DNA of 55,353 bases, from NCBI GenBank assembly GCA_902620455.1, contig CACNIG010000008.1:1-55353 (forward strand). The letters run 5' to 3'. Every line of letters starts with the position of its first letter. Within the stretch, counting starts at the first letter, position 1. The notes beneath the pieces were generated by a model. It did no database searches, was not told the origin of the DNA, and was given only the letters and a program-made list of their open reading frames with translations. The stretch is from an uncultured Bacteroidota bacterium (GTDB lineage: Bacteria; Bacteroidota; Bacteroidia; Flavobacteriales; Flavobacteriaceae). Shown piece by piece: positions 32,022 to 40,249 of this stretch. The translations under genes were made by a program, and so were the position numbers.

Positions 32022-33317
32022 ATGGATAAATCTGCAAAAATTGAATACAATGGAAAGTCCTATGATTTTCCAATTATAACTGGTTCAGAGAATGAAGAAG
32101 CTATTGATATAAATAAATTAAGGGCTGAGACGGGTTTAATAACTTATGATCCTGGCTATAAAAATACTGGCCATTGTATTAGTAACATAACATATTTAGA
32201 TGGAGAAAATGGTATATTAAGATACAGGGGTTACTCTGTCGATGAATTATGTGAAAAAAAATCTTTCTTAGATGTAGTGTATTTACTTATTTTTGGTGAT
32301 CTACCTAGTAGTGATCAGTTAACTAAATTTCAGAATGATATAAGAGAGGAAGCTCTAGTAGATGAAGATCTTAAGAAAATTTTTAAAAGTTTCCCAAGGT
32401 CTGCTCATCCAATGGGTGTACTTTCATCTTTAACATCAGCCTTAATTGCATTTAATCCCCTCAATGAAACAAAGATTTCGATTCATGACAAGAAAGGGAT
32501 TACAGAAGATGATAAAATGTATATGTCTACAGTTAGACTTTTATCAAAATTTCCAATTATTTCATCTTGGACACTTAGAAAGATAAAAGGTCTTCCACTT
32601 AATTATAGTAATAATAAATTATCCTATACTGAAAACATTGCATATATGATGTTTGCATTGCCTAATAGAGAATACATTCAAAATGATGTTATAACAAATG
32701 CTCTAAATACTCTTTTAATTCTTCATGCTGATCATGAACAAAATTGTTCAACTTCAACTGTTAGAATAGTCGGATCCTCATATGCAGGTCTTTATGCATC
32801 AATTTCTGCAGGAATAGGCGCATTATGGGGTAGGCTTCATGGAGGTGCAAATCAGGCTGTGATTGAAATGTTAGAATTAATTAAAAATGATGGTTCTGAT
32901 ATTGATAAATATATAAGTAAAGCAAAAGACAAATCAGATCCATTCAGGTTAATGGGGTTTGGTCATAGAGTTTATAAAAATTTTGATCCTCGTGCAAAAA
33001 TTATTAAAAAAGCTGCTGATCAAGTTCTCAATGACCTGGGTATCAATGATCCTGTTTTAGATATTGCAAAATCTATTGAGGAAAAAGCATTAAATGATGA
33101 ATATTTTATAGAAAAAAAGTTATATCCTAATGTTGATTTTTACTCTGGTATAATATACAGAGCCCTTGGTATTCCAACTGAAATGTTTACTGTTATGTTT
33201 GCCTTAGGTAGAATTCCTGGTTGGATTGCTCAATGGAAAGAAATGAGAGATTCAAATAATCCAATAGGAAGACCAAGACAAATTTATAACGGACCTACAC
33301 ATAGAACTATATCATAA
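32022..33317 (+). CDS. gltA: Citrate synthase (hexameric, type II)
   Basis: Condenses acetyl-CoA and oxaloacetate, the entry step of the TCA cycle. The 431-residue size and N-terminal beta domain (KIEYNGKSYDFPIITGSENE) fit the E. coli-like type II enzyme. Catalytic surroundings are HADHEQNCSTSTVRIVGSS, GALWGRLHGGANQAVIEML, FGHRVYKNFDPRAKI and NVDFYSGIIYRALGIP. Start is ATG 32022 (MDKSAKIEYNG). It follows eno by 66 bp with its own promoter-like box; argS follows 8 bp after the stop. Confidence 0.97.
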   Translation: MDKSAKIEYNGKSYDFPIITGSENEEAIDINKLRAETGLITYDPGYKNTGHCISNITYLDGENGILRYRGYSVDELCEKKSFLDVVYLLIFGDLPSSDQLTKFQNDIREEALVDEDLKKIFKSFPRSAHPMGVLSSLTSALIAFNPLNETKISIHDKKGITEDDKMYMSTVRLLSKFPIISSWTLRKIKGLPLNYSNNKLSYTENIAYMMFALPNREYIQNDVITNALNTLLILHADHEQNCSTSTVRIVGSSYAGLYASISAGIGALWGRLHGGANQAVIEMLELIKNDGSDIDKYISKAKDKSDPFRLMGFGHRVYKNFDPRAKIIKKAADQVLNDLGINDPVLDIAKSIEEKALNDEYFIEKKLYPNVDFYSGIIYRALGIPTEMFTVMFALGRIPGWIAQWKEMRDSNNPIGRPRQIYNGPTHRTIS

Positions 33318-33325
33318 AATAATCA

Positions 33326-35095
33326 ATGGAAATCAAATCTGAGATTTCAAATCTTGCCTCTAACTTTTTGAATAAAAATTTTAGTATCAAAACTGACAAC
33401 ATTGAAATTCAAAAAACTAAAAAGGATTTTGTGGGTGACATAACAATTGTACTTTTTCCATATTTAAAAATTATTGACCAGGATAAATCAGATTTTGGTG
33501 AAGAATTTGGTGAGTATATTAAAAAAAAATCATCTAATGTTCATGATTATAATTTAGCAGGTGGATTCTTAAACCTTACTATCTCTGATAATTATTACAC
33601 AAATTTTATAAAATCAATTGATAACAATCTAAATTTTGGTAAAGGAGAACCTTCTAATGAGACATATATTGTTGAATTCTCGTCTCCAAATACAAACAAA
33701 CCTCTTCACTTAGGCCATATCAGAAACAATCTGTTAGGCTATTCTATTTCTAAAATTTTAGAAGCTAATGGTAAAAAAGTTCAAAAAGTTCAAATAATAA
33801 ATGATCGTGGGATCCATATATGTAAATCAATGGTTGCTTGGAGACAATACGCTAACGGGTCAACTCCTCAATCATTGAATGTTAAAGGAGATAAATTTGT
33901 GGGTGATTATTATATAATGTTCGATAAAATTCAGAAAGAACAGATGAACAAGCTAATTGAATCTGGTATGGATAAAAATTTAGCATCAGATAGCACTGAC
34001 ATAATGAAATCTGCTAAAGAGGAGTTAACAAAATGGGAGAATAATGATATTGAAACTAGAAAAACATGGAAAATGATGAATGAATGGGTGTATGATGGAT
34101 TTGAAAAGACATATAGTCTCCTTGGAGTTTCATTTGATAAAAATTATTATGAAAGTGACACATACCTTCTGGGTAAAGACATAATGTTAGAAGGGCTAAA
34201 AAATAATGTGTTATATAAAAGAGATGACTCGTCAGTATGGATAAATTTAGATAGTGATGGTCTAGATGAGAAACTTTTGCAAAGATCTGATGGGACGTCT
34301 GTCTATATGACTCAAGACCTTGGTACAGCAGTTCAAAGGATTTCCGATCATTCTAATGTAAAAGGTATGATCTATACGGTTGGTAATGAACAAGATTATC
34401 ATTTTAAAGTATTATTTAAAATATTAAAAAAATTAGGTTATGATTGGGCTAATAATCTTTATCATTTAAGTTATGGAATGGTAGATCTTCCATCAGGAAA
34501 AATGAAAAGTAGAGAGGGGACAGTCGTTGATGCAGACGATTTAATTTATGATCTTATAGATACTGTTAAAGAAACAACAGAAAGCTTAGATAAATACCAG
34601 TCATCAAATGAATTATTAGATTATGAAGAATATAAAAAGATTGCACTAGGTGCGCTTAAATATTATATTTTGAAAGTTGATCCCAAAAAAAATATTTTAT
34701 TTAATCCTGAAGAATCAATTGATTTAACTGGTAATACAGGACCTTTTATACAATATGCATATGTTAGAATTAAATCAATTCTTAAAAAGGTCAACAAGGT
34801 TTCTGATATAAATATAAAATATAATCTCAATGAAAAAGAGAAAGAGGTAATTAAGATTATACATGAATTTCCAACAGTAATTAAAAGTTCATATAAAGAG
34901 CTTTCACCAGCATTAATAGCAAATTACTTATATGATCTAGTCAAAAGCTTTAACTCTCTATATCAAAACCACAATATTCTTAATTCTGAGAGTAAAGATT
35001 CAACATCAATAAGGCTAACTATTTCGTCTAAGACTGCAGATATTATTGAATCCTGCTGTGATCTTTTGGGTATAGAACTACCAAATAAAATGTAA
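33326..35095 (+). CDS. argS: Arginyl-tRNA synthetase
   Basis: Class I synthetase of 589 residues. The HIGH box is HLGH in SSPNTNKPLHLGHIRNN, the KMSKS region is GKMKSREGTVVDADDL, and the C-terminal DALR anticodon-binding domain has NTGPFIQYAYVRIKSIL. The KMSKS lysine pattern is reduced, as in most ArgRS. It reads into a strong terminator shared with proteorhodopsin. Confidence 0.96.
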   Translation: MEIKSEISNLASNFLNKNFSIKTDNIEIQKTKKDFVGDITIVLFPYLKIIDQDKSDFGEEFGEYIKKKSSNVHDYNLAGGFLNLTISDNYYTNFIKSIDNNLNFGKGEPSNETYIVEFSSPNTNKPLHLGHIRNNLLGYSISKILEANGKKVQKVQIINDRGIHICKSMVAWRQYANGSTPQSLNVKGDKFVGDYYIMFDKIQKEQMNKLIESGMDKNLASDSTDIMKSAKEELTKWENNDIETRKTWKMMNEWVYDGFEKTYSLLGVSFDKNYYESDTYLLGKDIMLEGLKNNVLYKRDDSSVWINLDSDGLDEKLLQRSDGTSVYMTQDLGTAVQRISDHSNVKGMIYTVGNEQDYHFKVLFKILKKLGYDWANNLYHLSYGMVDLPSGKMKSREGTVVDADDLIYDLIDTVKETTESLDKYQSSNELLDYEEYKKIALGALKYYILKVDPKKNILFNPEESIDLTGNTGPFIQYAYVRIKSILKKVNKVSDINIKYNLNEKEKEVIKIIHEFPTVIKSSYKELSPALIANYLYDLVKSFNSLYQNHNILNSESKDSTSIRLTISSKTADIIESCCDLLGIELPNKM

Positions 35096-35102
35096 AAAAA
35101 AA

Positions 35103-35124
35103 AGTCACCCGAAGGTGACTTTTT
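35103..35124. terminator. Two-way intrinsic terminator between argS and proteorhodopsin
   Basis: AGTCACC and GGTGACT pair perfectly around a CGAA tetraloop. About ten A precede and five T follow, so the stem can be lengthened by A-T pairs and works on both strands. It sits 7 bp after the argS stop and 18 bp beyond the end of the convergent opsin gene. Confidence 0.92.
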
Positions 35125-35142
35125 AAATTATCTGAGTGTAAA

Positions 35143-35859
35143 TTACTTAGATACTGCTAGGTTATAAACAACAAGACCGAAACCGATTTTGTTAATTGCA
35201 TCACCAACGTTGTAAATAACATCCATTTGACCTGCAAGGCCACTGAAGATACCACTATACCAACCGTCAGTTCCAGCCATATATCCTATTGGATAAATAG
35301 CCCAACCTATAAGTACGAATTTACATAGCATTTTATGTGCGCTCTCAACGTTACCGCCAGCTGATTTAGCAAGCTTAGAAGCTCCACCAAACCAAATTTC
35401 AGCAACTATAGCGAAATAAGCTATACCGGAAACAAGACCCCACAATTGAGCGTCTAGAGGTCCAATACCTGCTTCTCCAAAGTAACCAGTTACTAACATT
35501 ACCGTTGATAGTAGAATAAGTTTCCACAACAGGCTTTTAGTAGCACCTGATGGCTTTAAAATCAGATAAAACTCTACACACATAAGTGGTACAGTTAAGA
35601 TCCAATCTACATACCTGTAGGCAGTAGTAATGTCACCTTCCATAGCAGCATTTCTCATATAATAATAGTGAAGAGCTGCAATACCAGTAATTAAAGCCGA
35701 AACAAGCATAGAAGTTTTCCACTTATCTGCAACCATATTCATAGCTGAGAAAAAGAACATTGTAGATGCTAACATAGCAGCAAATCCAATCCAAAAAGTG
35801 AAATCAGTCAAGCTTAAATCAGTTGCTAAAACTGGTAAAATACTTAATAAATTTTCCAT
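35143..35859 (-). CDS. Green-light proteorhodopsin proton pump
   Basis: Seven-helix microbial rhodopsin of 238 residues. Helix C reads YRYVDWILTVPLMCVEF: Arg82, counterion Asp85, Thr89 and proton donor Glu96 give the D/T/E set of outward proton pumps. Met93, equivalent to the tuning site 105 of proteorhodopsin, predicts green absorption, as in known flavobacterial pumps. His64 (AALHYYY) is the usual counterion partner. The retinal lysine is Lys224 with Asp220 four residues before it (GDAINKIGF). Helix E has Gly141 where the GPR model has Phe and bacteriorhodopsin Trp138, the site that opens an antenna window in xanthorhodopsin. The gene is GC-richer than its neighbours (142 of 360 bases at 35281-35640). 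blh is divergent upstream. Confidence 0.97.
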   Translation of the reverse strand: MENLLSILPVLATDLSLTDFTFWIGFAAMLASTMFFFSAMNMVADKWKTSMLVSALITGIAALHYYYMRNAAMEGDITTAYRYVDWILTVPLMCVEFYLILKPSGATKSLLWKLILLSTVMLVTGYFGEAGIGPLDAQLWGLVSGIAYFAIVAEIWFGGASKLAKSAGGNVESAHKMLCKFVLIGWAIYPIGYMAGTDGWYSGIFSGLAGQMDVIYNVGDAINKIGFGLVVYNLAVSK

Positions 35860-35968
35860 AATTAAATTAATTATTGTTTATAGAAAAGTAAATTAAATAA
35901 AATAATGGAGTTAAAAAAGATAATTTCAAAAAAAATCATATCTTTTTTTGCGAATATTTTAATTAAAT
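35860..35968. promoter_or_regulatory. Shared divergent promoter region of proteorhodopsin and blh
   Basis: This 109-bp region is almost all A/T and must hold both promoters. No perfect TAnnTTTG is present for either gene. The best opsin candidate is TACTTTTC on the minus strand (35890 to 35883), one mismatch, 24 bases before the ATG. I see no clear operator. Confidence 0.4.
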
Positions 35969-36853
35969 ATGCCTAAAATTATCATATCAAGAACACTAAT
36001 ATTTCTTATTTCTATTGGATTAAGTTACTTATTACCAGTTATTTATCAAGATATAGTTGGTTTCCTGTTAATTCTTTCAATAGGTGTAATTCATGGTGCA
36101 AATGACCTGTTAATAATAAAAAAATATACAAGAAAAGATAGTTTAAAAAGTCAGATTAACCACTTTTTGTACTATTTAGGTATAGTTTTTCTTGGTTTTT
36201 TGTTTTTTTATGCATTTCCATCAATTGCCTTGCTATCATTTGTTTTAGTATCGATTTATCATTTTGGAGAGCAACATTGGGAGTCTAACTCATTTAATAC
36301 TAATCTGTATAAAGGGAAAAAGATATTTCCTATTATTCTGCATGGCTCAACTTTCTTTCTTGTAATTTTTATAAATAACATAGACGTAGTTAATGATGTT
36401 TTAGCAAGTTTCAATTCAATATTTCTGGATTATTCGGTTTTAGAGACATTGCTTATAATATTATTTTCAATTTATATGTTAATGTTATTATCATTTGAAC
36501 TATTTAGAAGATATTTCATTGGAGAATTTTTGTTTTTCCTTCTATTGTATTTCTTAACGATGAATTCTTCCTTAATCTATGGTTTTTCAGTATATTTCAT
36601 TTTCTTTCATAGTATTTTATCAATCAAAGATCAAGTCAGCTACATTTATGAGGATGACAAGTCGCAATACATAAAAAAGTATTTAATTAATGCATTACCA
36701 TATTTACTGCTAGCCTTATTTTTTCTGGTTGGTTTTTATTTCTTTGTTGATATAGAATCCATAAATATTTTGCCAATTATTTTTACTTTTCTAGCAGCTA
36801 TAACATTCCCCCATGTAATCGTAATTGAAAAAATGTATAGTACTATGAAATAA
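35969..36853 (+). CDS. blh: Brp/Blh-family beta-carotene 15,15'-dioxygenase
   Basis: Membrane enzyme that cleaves beta-carotene into two retinals, the chromophore of the adjacent rhodopsin. The 294-residue protein is a chain of hydrophobic helices with the family's iron-ligand histidines placed as expected: His42 in GVIHGANDL, His98 and His103 in IYHFGEQHW, His214 in IFFHSILSIKDQ and His282 in FPHVIVIEKMY. It begins at ATG 35969, right after an A/T-rich leader. GC is low (80 of 300 bases at 36001-36300). Pairing with an opsin gene confirms the function. Carotenoid synthesis genes are not in this window. Confidence 0.94.
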   Translation: MPKIIISRTLIFLISIGLSYLLPVIYQDIVGFLLILSIGVIHGANDLLIIKKYTRKDSLKSQINHFLYYLGIVFLGFLFFYAFPSIALLSFVLVSIYHFGEQHWESNSFNTNLYKGKKIFPIILHGSTFFLVIFINNIDVVNDVLASFNSIFLDYSVLETLLIILFSIYMLMLLSFELFRRYFIGEFLFFLLLYFLTMNSSLIYGFSVYFIFFHSILSIKDQVSYIYEDDKSQYIKKYLINALPYLLLALFFLVGFYFFVDIESINILPIIFTFLAAITFPHVIVIEKMYSTMK

Positions 36854-36871
36854 CTTTCTAGACGCAATACG

Positions 36872-36879
36872 TATATTTG
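36872..36879 (+). promoter_or_regulatory. Candidate -7 promoter box (TATATTTG) for folD
   Basis: TATATTTG fits TAnnTTTG and ends 13 bases before the folD ATG, predicting a leader near 10 nt. It is in the 39-bp gap after blh, so folD need not depend on the blh promoter. Confidence 0.45.
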
Positions 36880-36892
36880 AAAAAATTACTCT

Positions 36893-37768
36893 ATGAAATT
36901 AATTGATGGAAAAAAAATCTCAGAAAAAGTTTTAGATGAAATTAAATTTTCTGTACAAAATAGATTAAAGAATAATTTAAAGATTCCTCATTTAGCTGCA
37001 ATTTTAGTTGGTGATGATGGTGCTAGTAAAACATATGTTAATAGTAAAATTAAAGCATGTGAAAAAGTAGGTTTCAAATCATCGCTCTTTAAATTTGATG
37101 ACTCAATTAGTGAAATTGAACTTATTAATCAAATAAAAAACATTAATGAAAATGATGATATTGATGGTTTTATTGTTCAATTACCACTACCAAAACATAT
37201 AAATCAAGAGGTTGTTTTAAATAAGGTAAGCCCAGCTAAAGATGTTGATGGTTTTCATCCAAATAATTATGGTAAAATGACGCTCGGTATAGATACATTT
37301 ATTCCTGCTACACCTGCTGGTATTGTAGAGTTAATTGAAAGATCTGAGATTCAAACAGAGGGTAAAAAATGTCTTGTAATTGGACGAAGTCAAATAGTAG
37401 GGAGACCAATTAGCATATTACTGAGTCAAAACAAAAGTTTTGGAAATTCAACAGTTACAGTTGCGCATAGCAGATCAAAAGATCTTGAGAAATTATGTCT
37501 TGACTCTGATATAATTATTTCTGCAATAGGTATACCAGAGTTTATTAAAGGAAACATGATAAAAAAAGGTTCATCAATTATTGATGTTGGTATAACTAGA
37601 GTAGATGACTTATCTTCACAAAAAGGCTACAGGATAGTTGGTGATGTTGACTTTAAAAGTGTATCAAATATCGTGGGTTATATTACTCCTGTTCCTGGTG
37701 GCGTTGGACCAATGACAATTGCAATGCTTTTAAAAAATACATTAAAGGCTTGTGAAATTTTAGATTAG
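36893..37768 (+). CDS. folD: Methylenetetrahydrofolate dehydrogenase/cyclohydrolase
   Basis: Bifunctional cytosolic enzyme giving 10-formyl-tetrahydrofolate for purines and formyl-Met-tRNA. The 291-residue protein has VGDDGASKTYVNSKIKACEK with the catalytic Lys, IQLPLPKHI-type VQLPLPKHI, DVDGFHPNNYG, the NADP loop VIGRSQIVGRPISILL and PVPGGVGPMTIAMLL. Its stop TAG directly abuts the stop of the convergent membrane-protein gene, with no space for a separate terminator. Confidence 0.97.
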   Translation: MKLIDGKKISEKVLDEIKFSVQNRLKNNLKIPHLAAILVGDDGASKTYVNSKIKACEKVGFKSSLFKFDDSISEIELINQIKNINENDDIDGFIVQLPLPKHINQEVVLNKVSPAKDVDGFHPNNYGKMTLGIDTFIPATPAGIVELIERSEIQTEGKKCLVIGRSQIVGRPISILLSQNKSFGNSTVTVAHSRSKDLEKLCLDSDIIISAIGIPEFIKGNMIKKGSSIIDVGITRVDDLSSQKGYRIVGDVDFKSVSNIVGYITPVPGGVGPMTIAMLLKNTLKACEILD

Positions 37769-38635
37769 TTATTCAATCTTATTCATTAGACTGTAAATCT
37801 TGAGTATTAATAATCCAAAAAGTACACTTGATATTATTAACAATAAATTAGTTAAACCTGATGATGAAAAAGACAATCTAATAAGTATAGTACAGATAAT
37901 AAACCCTGTATTTCGCATAATCTGACTATATCTTTCGGTGTATAGGAATGATAGAAGTAAAATGAATACATCTGCAATAATTAATATTGAAAAGAAAGTA
38001 TTATAAAAAACTTCATTAACATAATAAAAAGAACTTGCAAAATTGGTACTTATACCAATTGAGTACCAATTATATAAACCGATTATAAAAAGTACAATCA
38101 TAACTGGAATCAATAATACACTTATGATCTTTTTTGAGTCTATAAATTTGTCAATATTTTTTCCTTTTTTAACAACAATATTAGTTTTAACATAGTTGAA
38201 TAGATAGATCAAGAAGAATAGTATTAGTATACAAATTAAGTCATAAGTGATTTGGAGATTATCAGCATTTTCAAACCAATTGTTTGATTCTAGATCTAGT
38301 TTTGGAATATCATAAAAAATTCTTCTTATAACAATAAGTGAAATAATTTCAAATTGTTTTAAAATAGAAGTAGTAAAAGATCGAGGTAAATAAAAAATTA
38401 ATAAGAAAATTTCATAATACAGAATTATAGAAAATGGAGTATAAATAGCTGAAATGGGGTTAGTAAGCAACAAACTTTCATTTCCAATATCAATAATTGA
38501 GTTATTATTGAGAAGAACAAGTGATAGGTGAAAAATAAATCCAATTGAAGCTGACCAAATTGTAAAACTTTCAATTTTCTTTCTATTATTCTCTGAAAAG
38601 ATTCCATCAAAAATTCTTGATCCAGTTTTAATCAT
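37769..38635 (-). CDS. Polytopic membrane protein of unknown function
   Basis: I do not recognise this 288-residue protein. By eye it has about seven or eight hydrophobic helices: residues near 25-43, 62-85, 91-108, 130-148, 170-190, 213-231, 240-256 and 258-282, in the inner membrane. There is no signal peptide. Possible landmarks are FIFHLSLVLLNN, ISAIYTPFSIILYYEIFLLI, RSFTTSILKQFEIISLIVIR and TERYSQIMRNTGF. The conserved-looking Arg/Lys-rich junctions resemble an uncharacterised integral membrane family, not a transporter I can name. It starts 2 bp after the VOC gene in the same direction, so the NamZ-like gene, the VOC gene and this one form a likely operon. Proximity to the opsin unit is not evidence of a link, because folD lies between them. 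Confidence 0.75.
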   Translation of the reverse strand: MIKTGSRIFDGIFSENNRKKIESFTIWSASIGFIFHLSLVLLNNNSIIDIGNESLLLTNPISAIYTPFSIILYYEIFLLIFYLPRSFTTSILKQFEIISLIVIRRIFYDIPKLDLESNNWFENADNLQITYDLICILILFFLIYLFNYVKTNIVVKKGKNIDKFIDSKKIISVLLIPVMIVLFIIGLYNWYSIGISTNFASSFYYVNEVFYNTFFSILIIADVFILLLSFLYTERYSQIMRNTGFIICTILIRLSFSSSGLTNLLLIISSVLFGLLILKIYSLMNKIE

Positions 38636-38637
38636 AA

Positions 38638-39066
38638 TTATATTTTAGTTGAAAATAACATACTCATATCTTTGAATGATTTAAACTCGAGTGCGTTCCC
38701 TGAATTATCATAAAAAAACATTGTTTTTTGTTCACCAGGCAAGCCCTCAAATCGAACATATGGTTCAATAACAAAATGAATATTGTTTGTACTTAACATA
38801 TTTGCAAATTTATCAAAGTCATCCCAGGGTATAACAACTCCAAAATGAGGAATTGGCACTGATTTTCCGTCAACCTCATTATGATGAGATTTTCCTTCAT
38901 GACTGGGATCTACATGAATAACAAGTTGGTGACCAAAAAAATCATAATCTGCCCATTCATCGGACTCTCTCCCACGCTTACATCCAAGAATATTCTCGTA
39001 AAAATTTTTAGATTCAGATAAATTTTTTACTGGTATAGCTAAATGAAATGGGGTTATTTTCGTCAT
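38638..39066 (-). CDS. VOC (glyoxalase/bleomycin-resistance fold) protein
   Basis: The 142-residue protein is a two-module vicinal-oxygen-chelate protein. Candidate metal ligands sit at His8 (PFHLAIPV), His74 (PHFGVVIP) and Glu127 (NALEFKSF); FYENILGCKRGRE is the usual first-module helix-turn. The substrate cannot be told: dioxygenases, glyoxalase-like and resistance proteins all share this fold. ATG 39066 is chosen, as the longer frame to 39123 would overlap the upstream NamZ-like gene and add 19 residues without family likeness. The gap to that gene is 7 bp. Confidence 0.8.
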   Translation of the reverse strand: MTKITPFHLAIPVKNLSESKNFYENILGCKRGRESDEWADYDFFGHQLVIHVDPSHEGKSHHNEVDGKSVPIPHFGVVIPWDDFDKFANMLSTNNIHFVIEPYVRFEGLPGEQKTMFFYDNSGNALEFKSFKDMSMLFSTKI

Positions 39067-39073
39067 AATTATT

Positions 39074-40249
39074 TCAATATAATAAATATTTCTTTCTAAT
39101 GTTTTTAAACTTTTCAAGACCATCCTTCCATGACTCTCTAATTAAAGATTCACTTACACCCTCAATTATCTGTTTTTTTAAATTTGAGATTCCAGATAAT
39201 TTATCAAAATCACTTCTAAAAAATTTTGATTTATCGCTAATTTGATTGTAAGATTTAATCAACCATTTTAGTTCAATCTTATCTTTGGTTTTATAATTTC
39301 TTAGGTCCTCACCAAATGATAATTTCCCGTTTAATTTTGGATATTGACTACCAAAATTAGGCATTGGAGTGAAGCTAAAGTCACTAATAAAATTAGGGTG
39401 ACCATAAATCTGAAATTGAATTTTAGTTCCCCTTCCAACACTCACCTCAGTTTTTTCTAGAAAAGCTAAACTAGGATAGAGATAAATTGACTGTAGGTTG
39501 GGTAAGTTTGGTGAAGGCCTAACAGGTGGTTCATATCTCAAGTTATGGTTATAATTTTTTATTCTAATTACTTCTAAATTAGCCTTAGTTTTATTTTCTA
39601 ACCATCCTTCTCCGTTTATCATTTTTCCATATTCTCCAATTGTCATTCCATACACAATTGGTACTGGGTGTAATCCAATAAAACTTGAATTTTCAATTTC
39701 TAGAACAGGTCCATCTATATAGAATGAATTTGGGTTGGGCCTATCTAAAATTATTATCTTTTTATTTGTTCTTGATGAAGCCTCCATGGCATAATGGAGT
39801 GTTGATAAATAAGTGTAAAACCTTACTCCAACATCTTGAATATCAAAAACTATTACGTCAATACCCTCAATATCTTCATTACTAATCTTTCTTTTTTTTC
39901 CATATAAGGAAATTACCTCAATAGATTTATATAAACCATCTTCAATCTTCTCACCATCATCTTTATCTCCAAGAAATCCATGTTCTGGACTAAATATTTT
40001 TTTTATTTTAACTCCTCTATTTAGTAGGCTGTCAATAAGGTGAACTGACCTATCTCCATTTTTAATTATACTTGTGTTATTAGCAATTACTGCTACCTTT
40101 TTATCAATCAGTTTATTTATATATAAATTTATTCTCTCAGCACCAGGTATAATTTCTTGAGACTGAAGTGGGGTAAACATATATGAAAATAGAACAAATA
40201 AAAGTGTATTTTTGATTAAAGTATCTATTTTGAACCTGCCTCTTTTCAT
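39074..40249 (-). CDS. DUF1343 / NamZ-type exo-beta-N-acetylmuramidase
   Basis: The 391-residue protein has an N-terminal export signal (LIKNTLLFVLFSYMFTPLQS after a basic stretch) and the family blocks VAVIANNTSI, KIFSPEHGFLGDKDDGE, GIDVIVFDIQDVGVRFYTYL followed by STLHYAMEA, and ILDRPNPNSFYIDGPVLE. DUF1343 proteins include NamZ, which removes MurNAc from the non-reducing end of peptidoglycan fragments, so turnover or recycling in the periplasm is expected. The 5' end overlaps the divergent permease gene by about 20 bp. ATG 40249 is the only ATG that keeps the signal peptide. Confidence 0.85.
   Translation of the reverse strand: MKRGRFKIDTLIKNTLLFVLFSYMFTPLQSQEIIPGAERINLYINKLIDKKVAVIANNTSIIKNGDRSVHLIDSLLNRGVKIKKIFSPEHGFLGDKDDGEKIEDGLYKSIEVISLYGKKRKISNEDIEGIDVIVFDIQDVGVRFYTYLSTLHYAMEASSRTNKKIIILDRPNPNSFYIDGPVLEIENSSFIGLHPVPIVYGMTIGEYGKMINGEGWLENKTKANLEVIRIKNYNHNLRYEPPVRPSPNLPNLQSIYLYPSLAFLEKTEVSVGRGTKIQFQIYGHPNFISDFSFTPMPNFGSQYPKLNGKLSFGEDLRNYKTKDKIELKWLIKSYNQISDKSKFFRSDFDKLSGISNLKKQIIEGVSESLIRESWKDGLEKFKNIRKKYLLY
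40207..40214 (+). promoter_or_regulatory. Candidate -7 promoter box (TATTTTTG) for the permease gene
   Basis: TATTTTTG fits TAnnTTTG, with the same 16-base spacing to the TTG start at 40230 that gltA shows to its ATG. It lies inside the 5' coding region of the divergent NamZ-like gene. No -33 element is clear. Confidence 0.38.
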
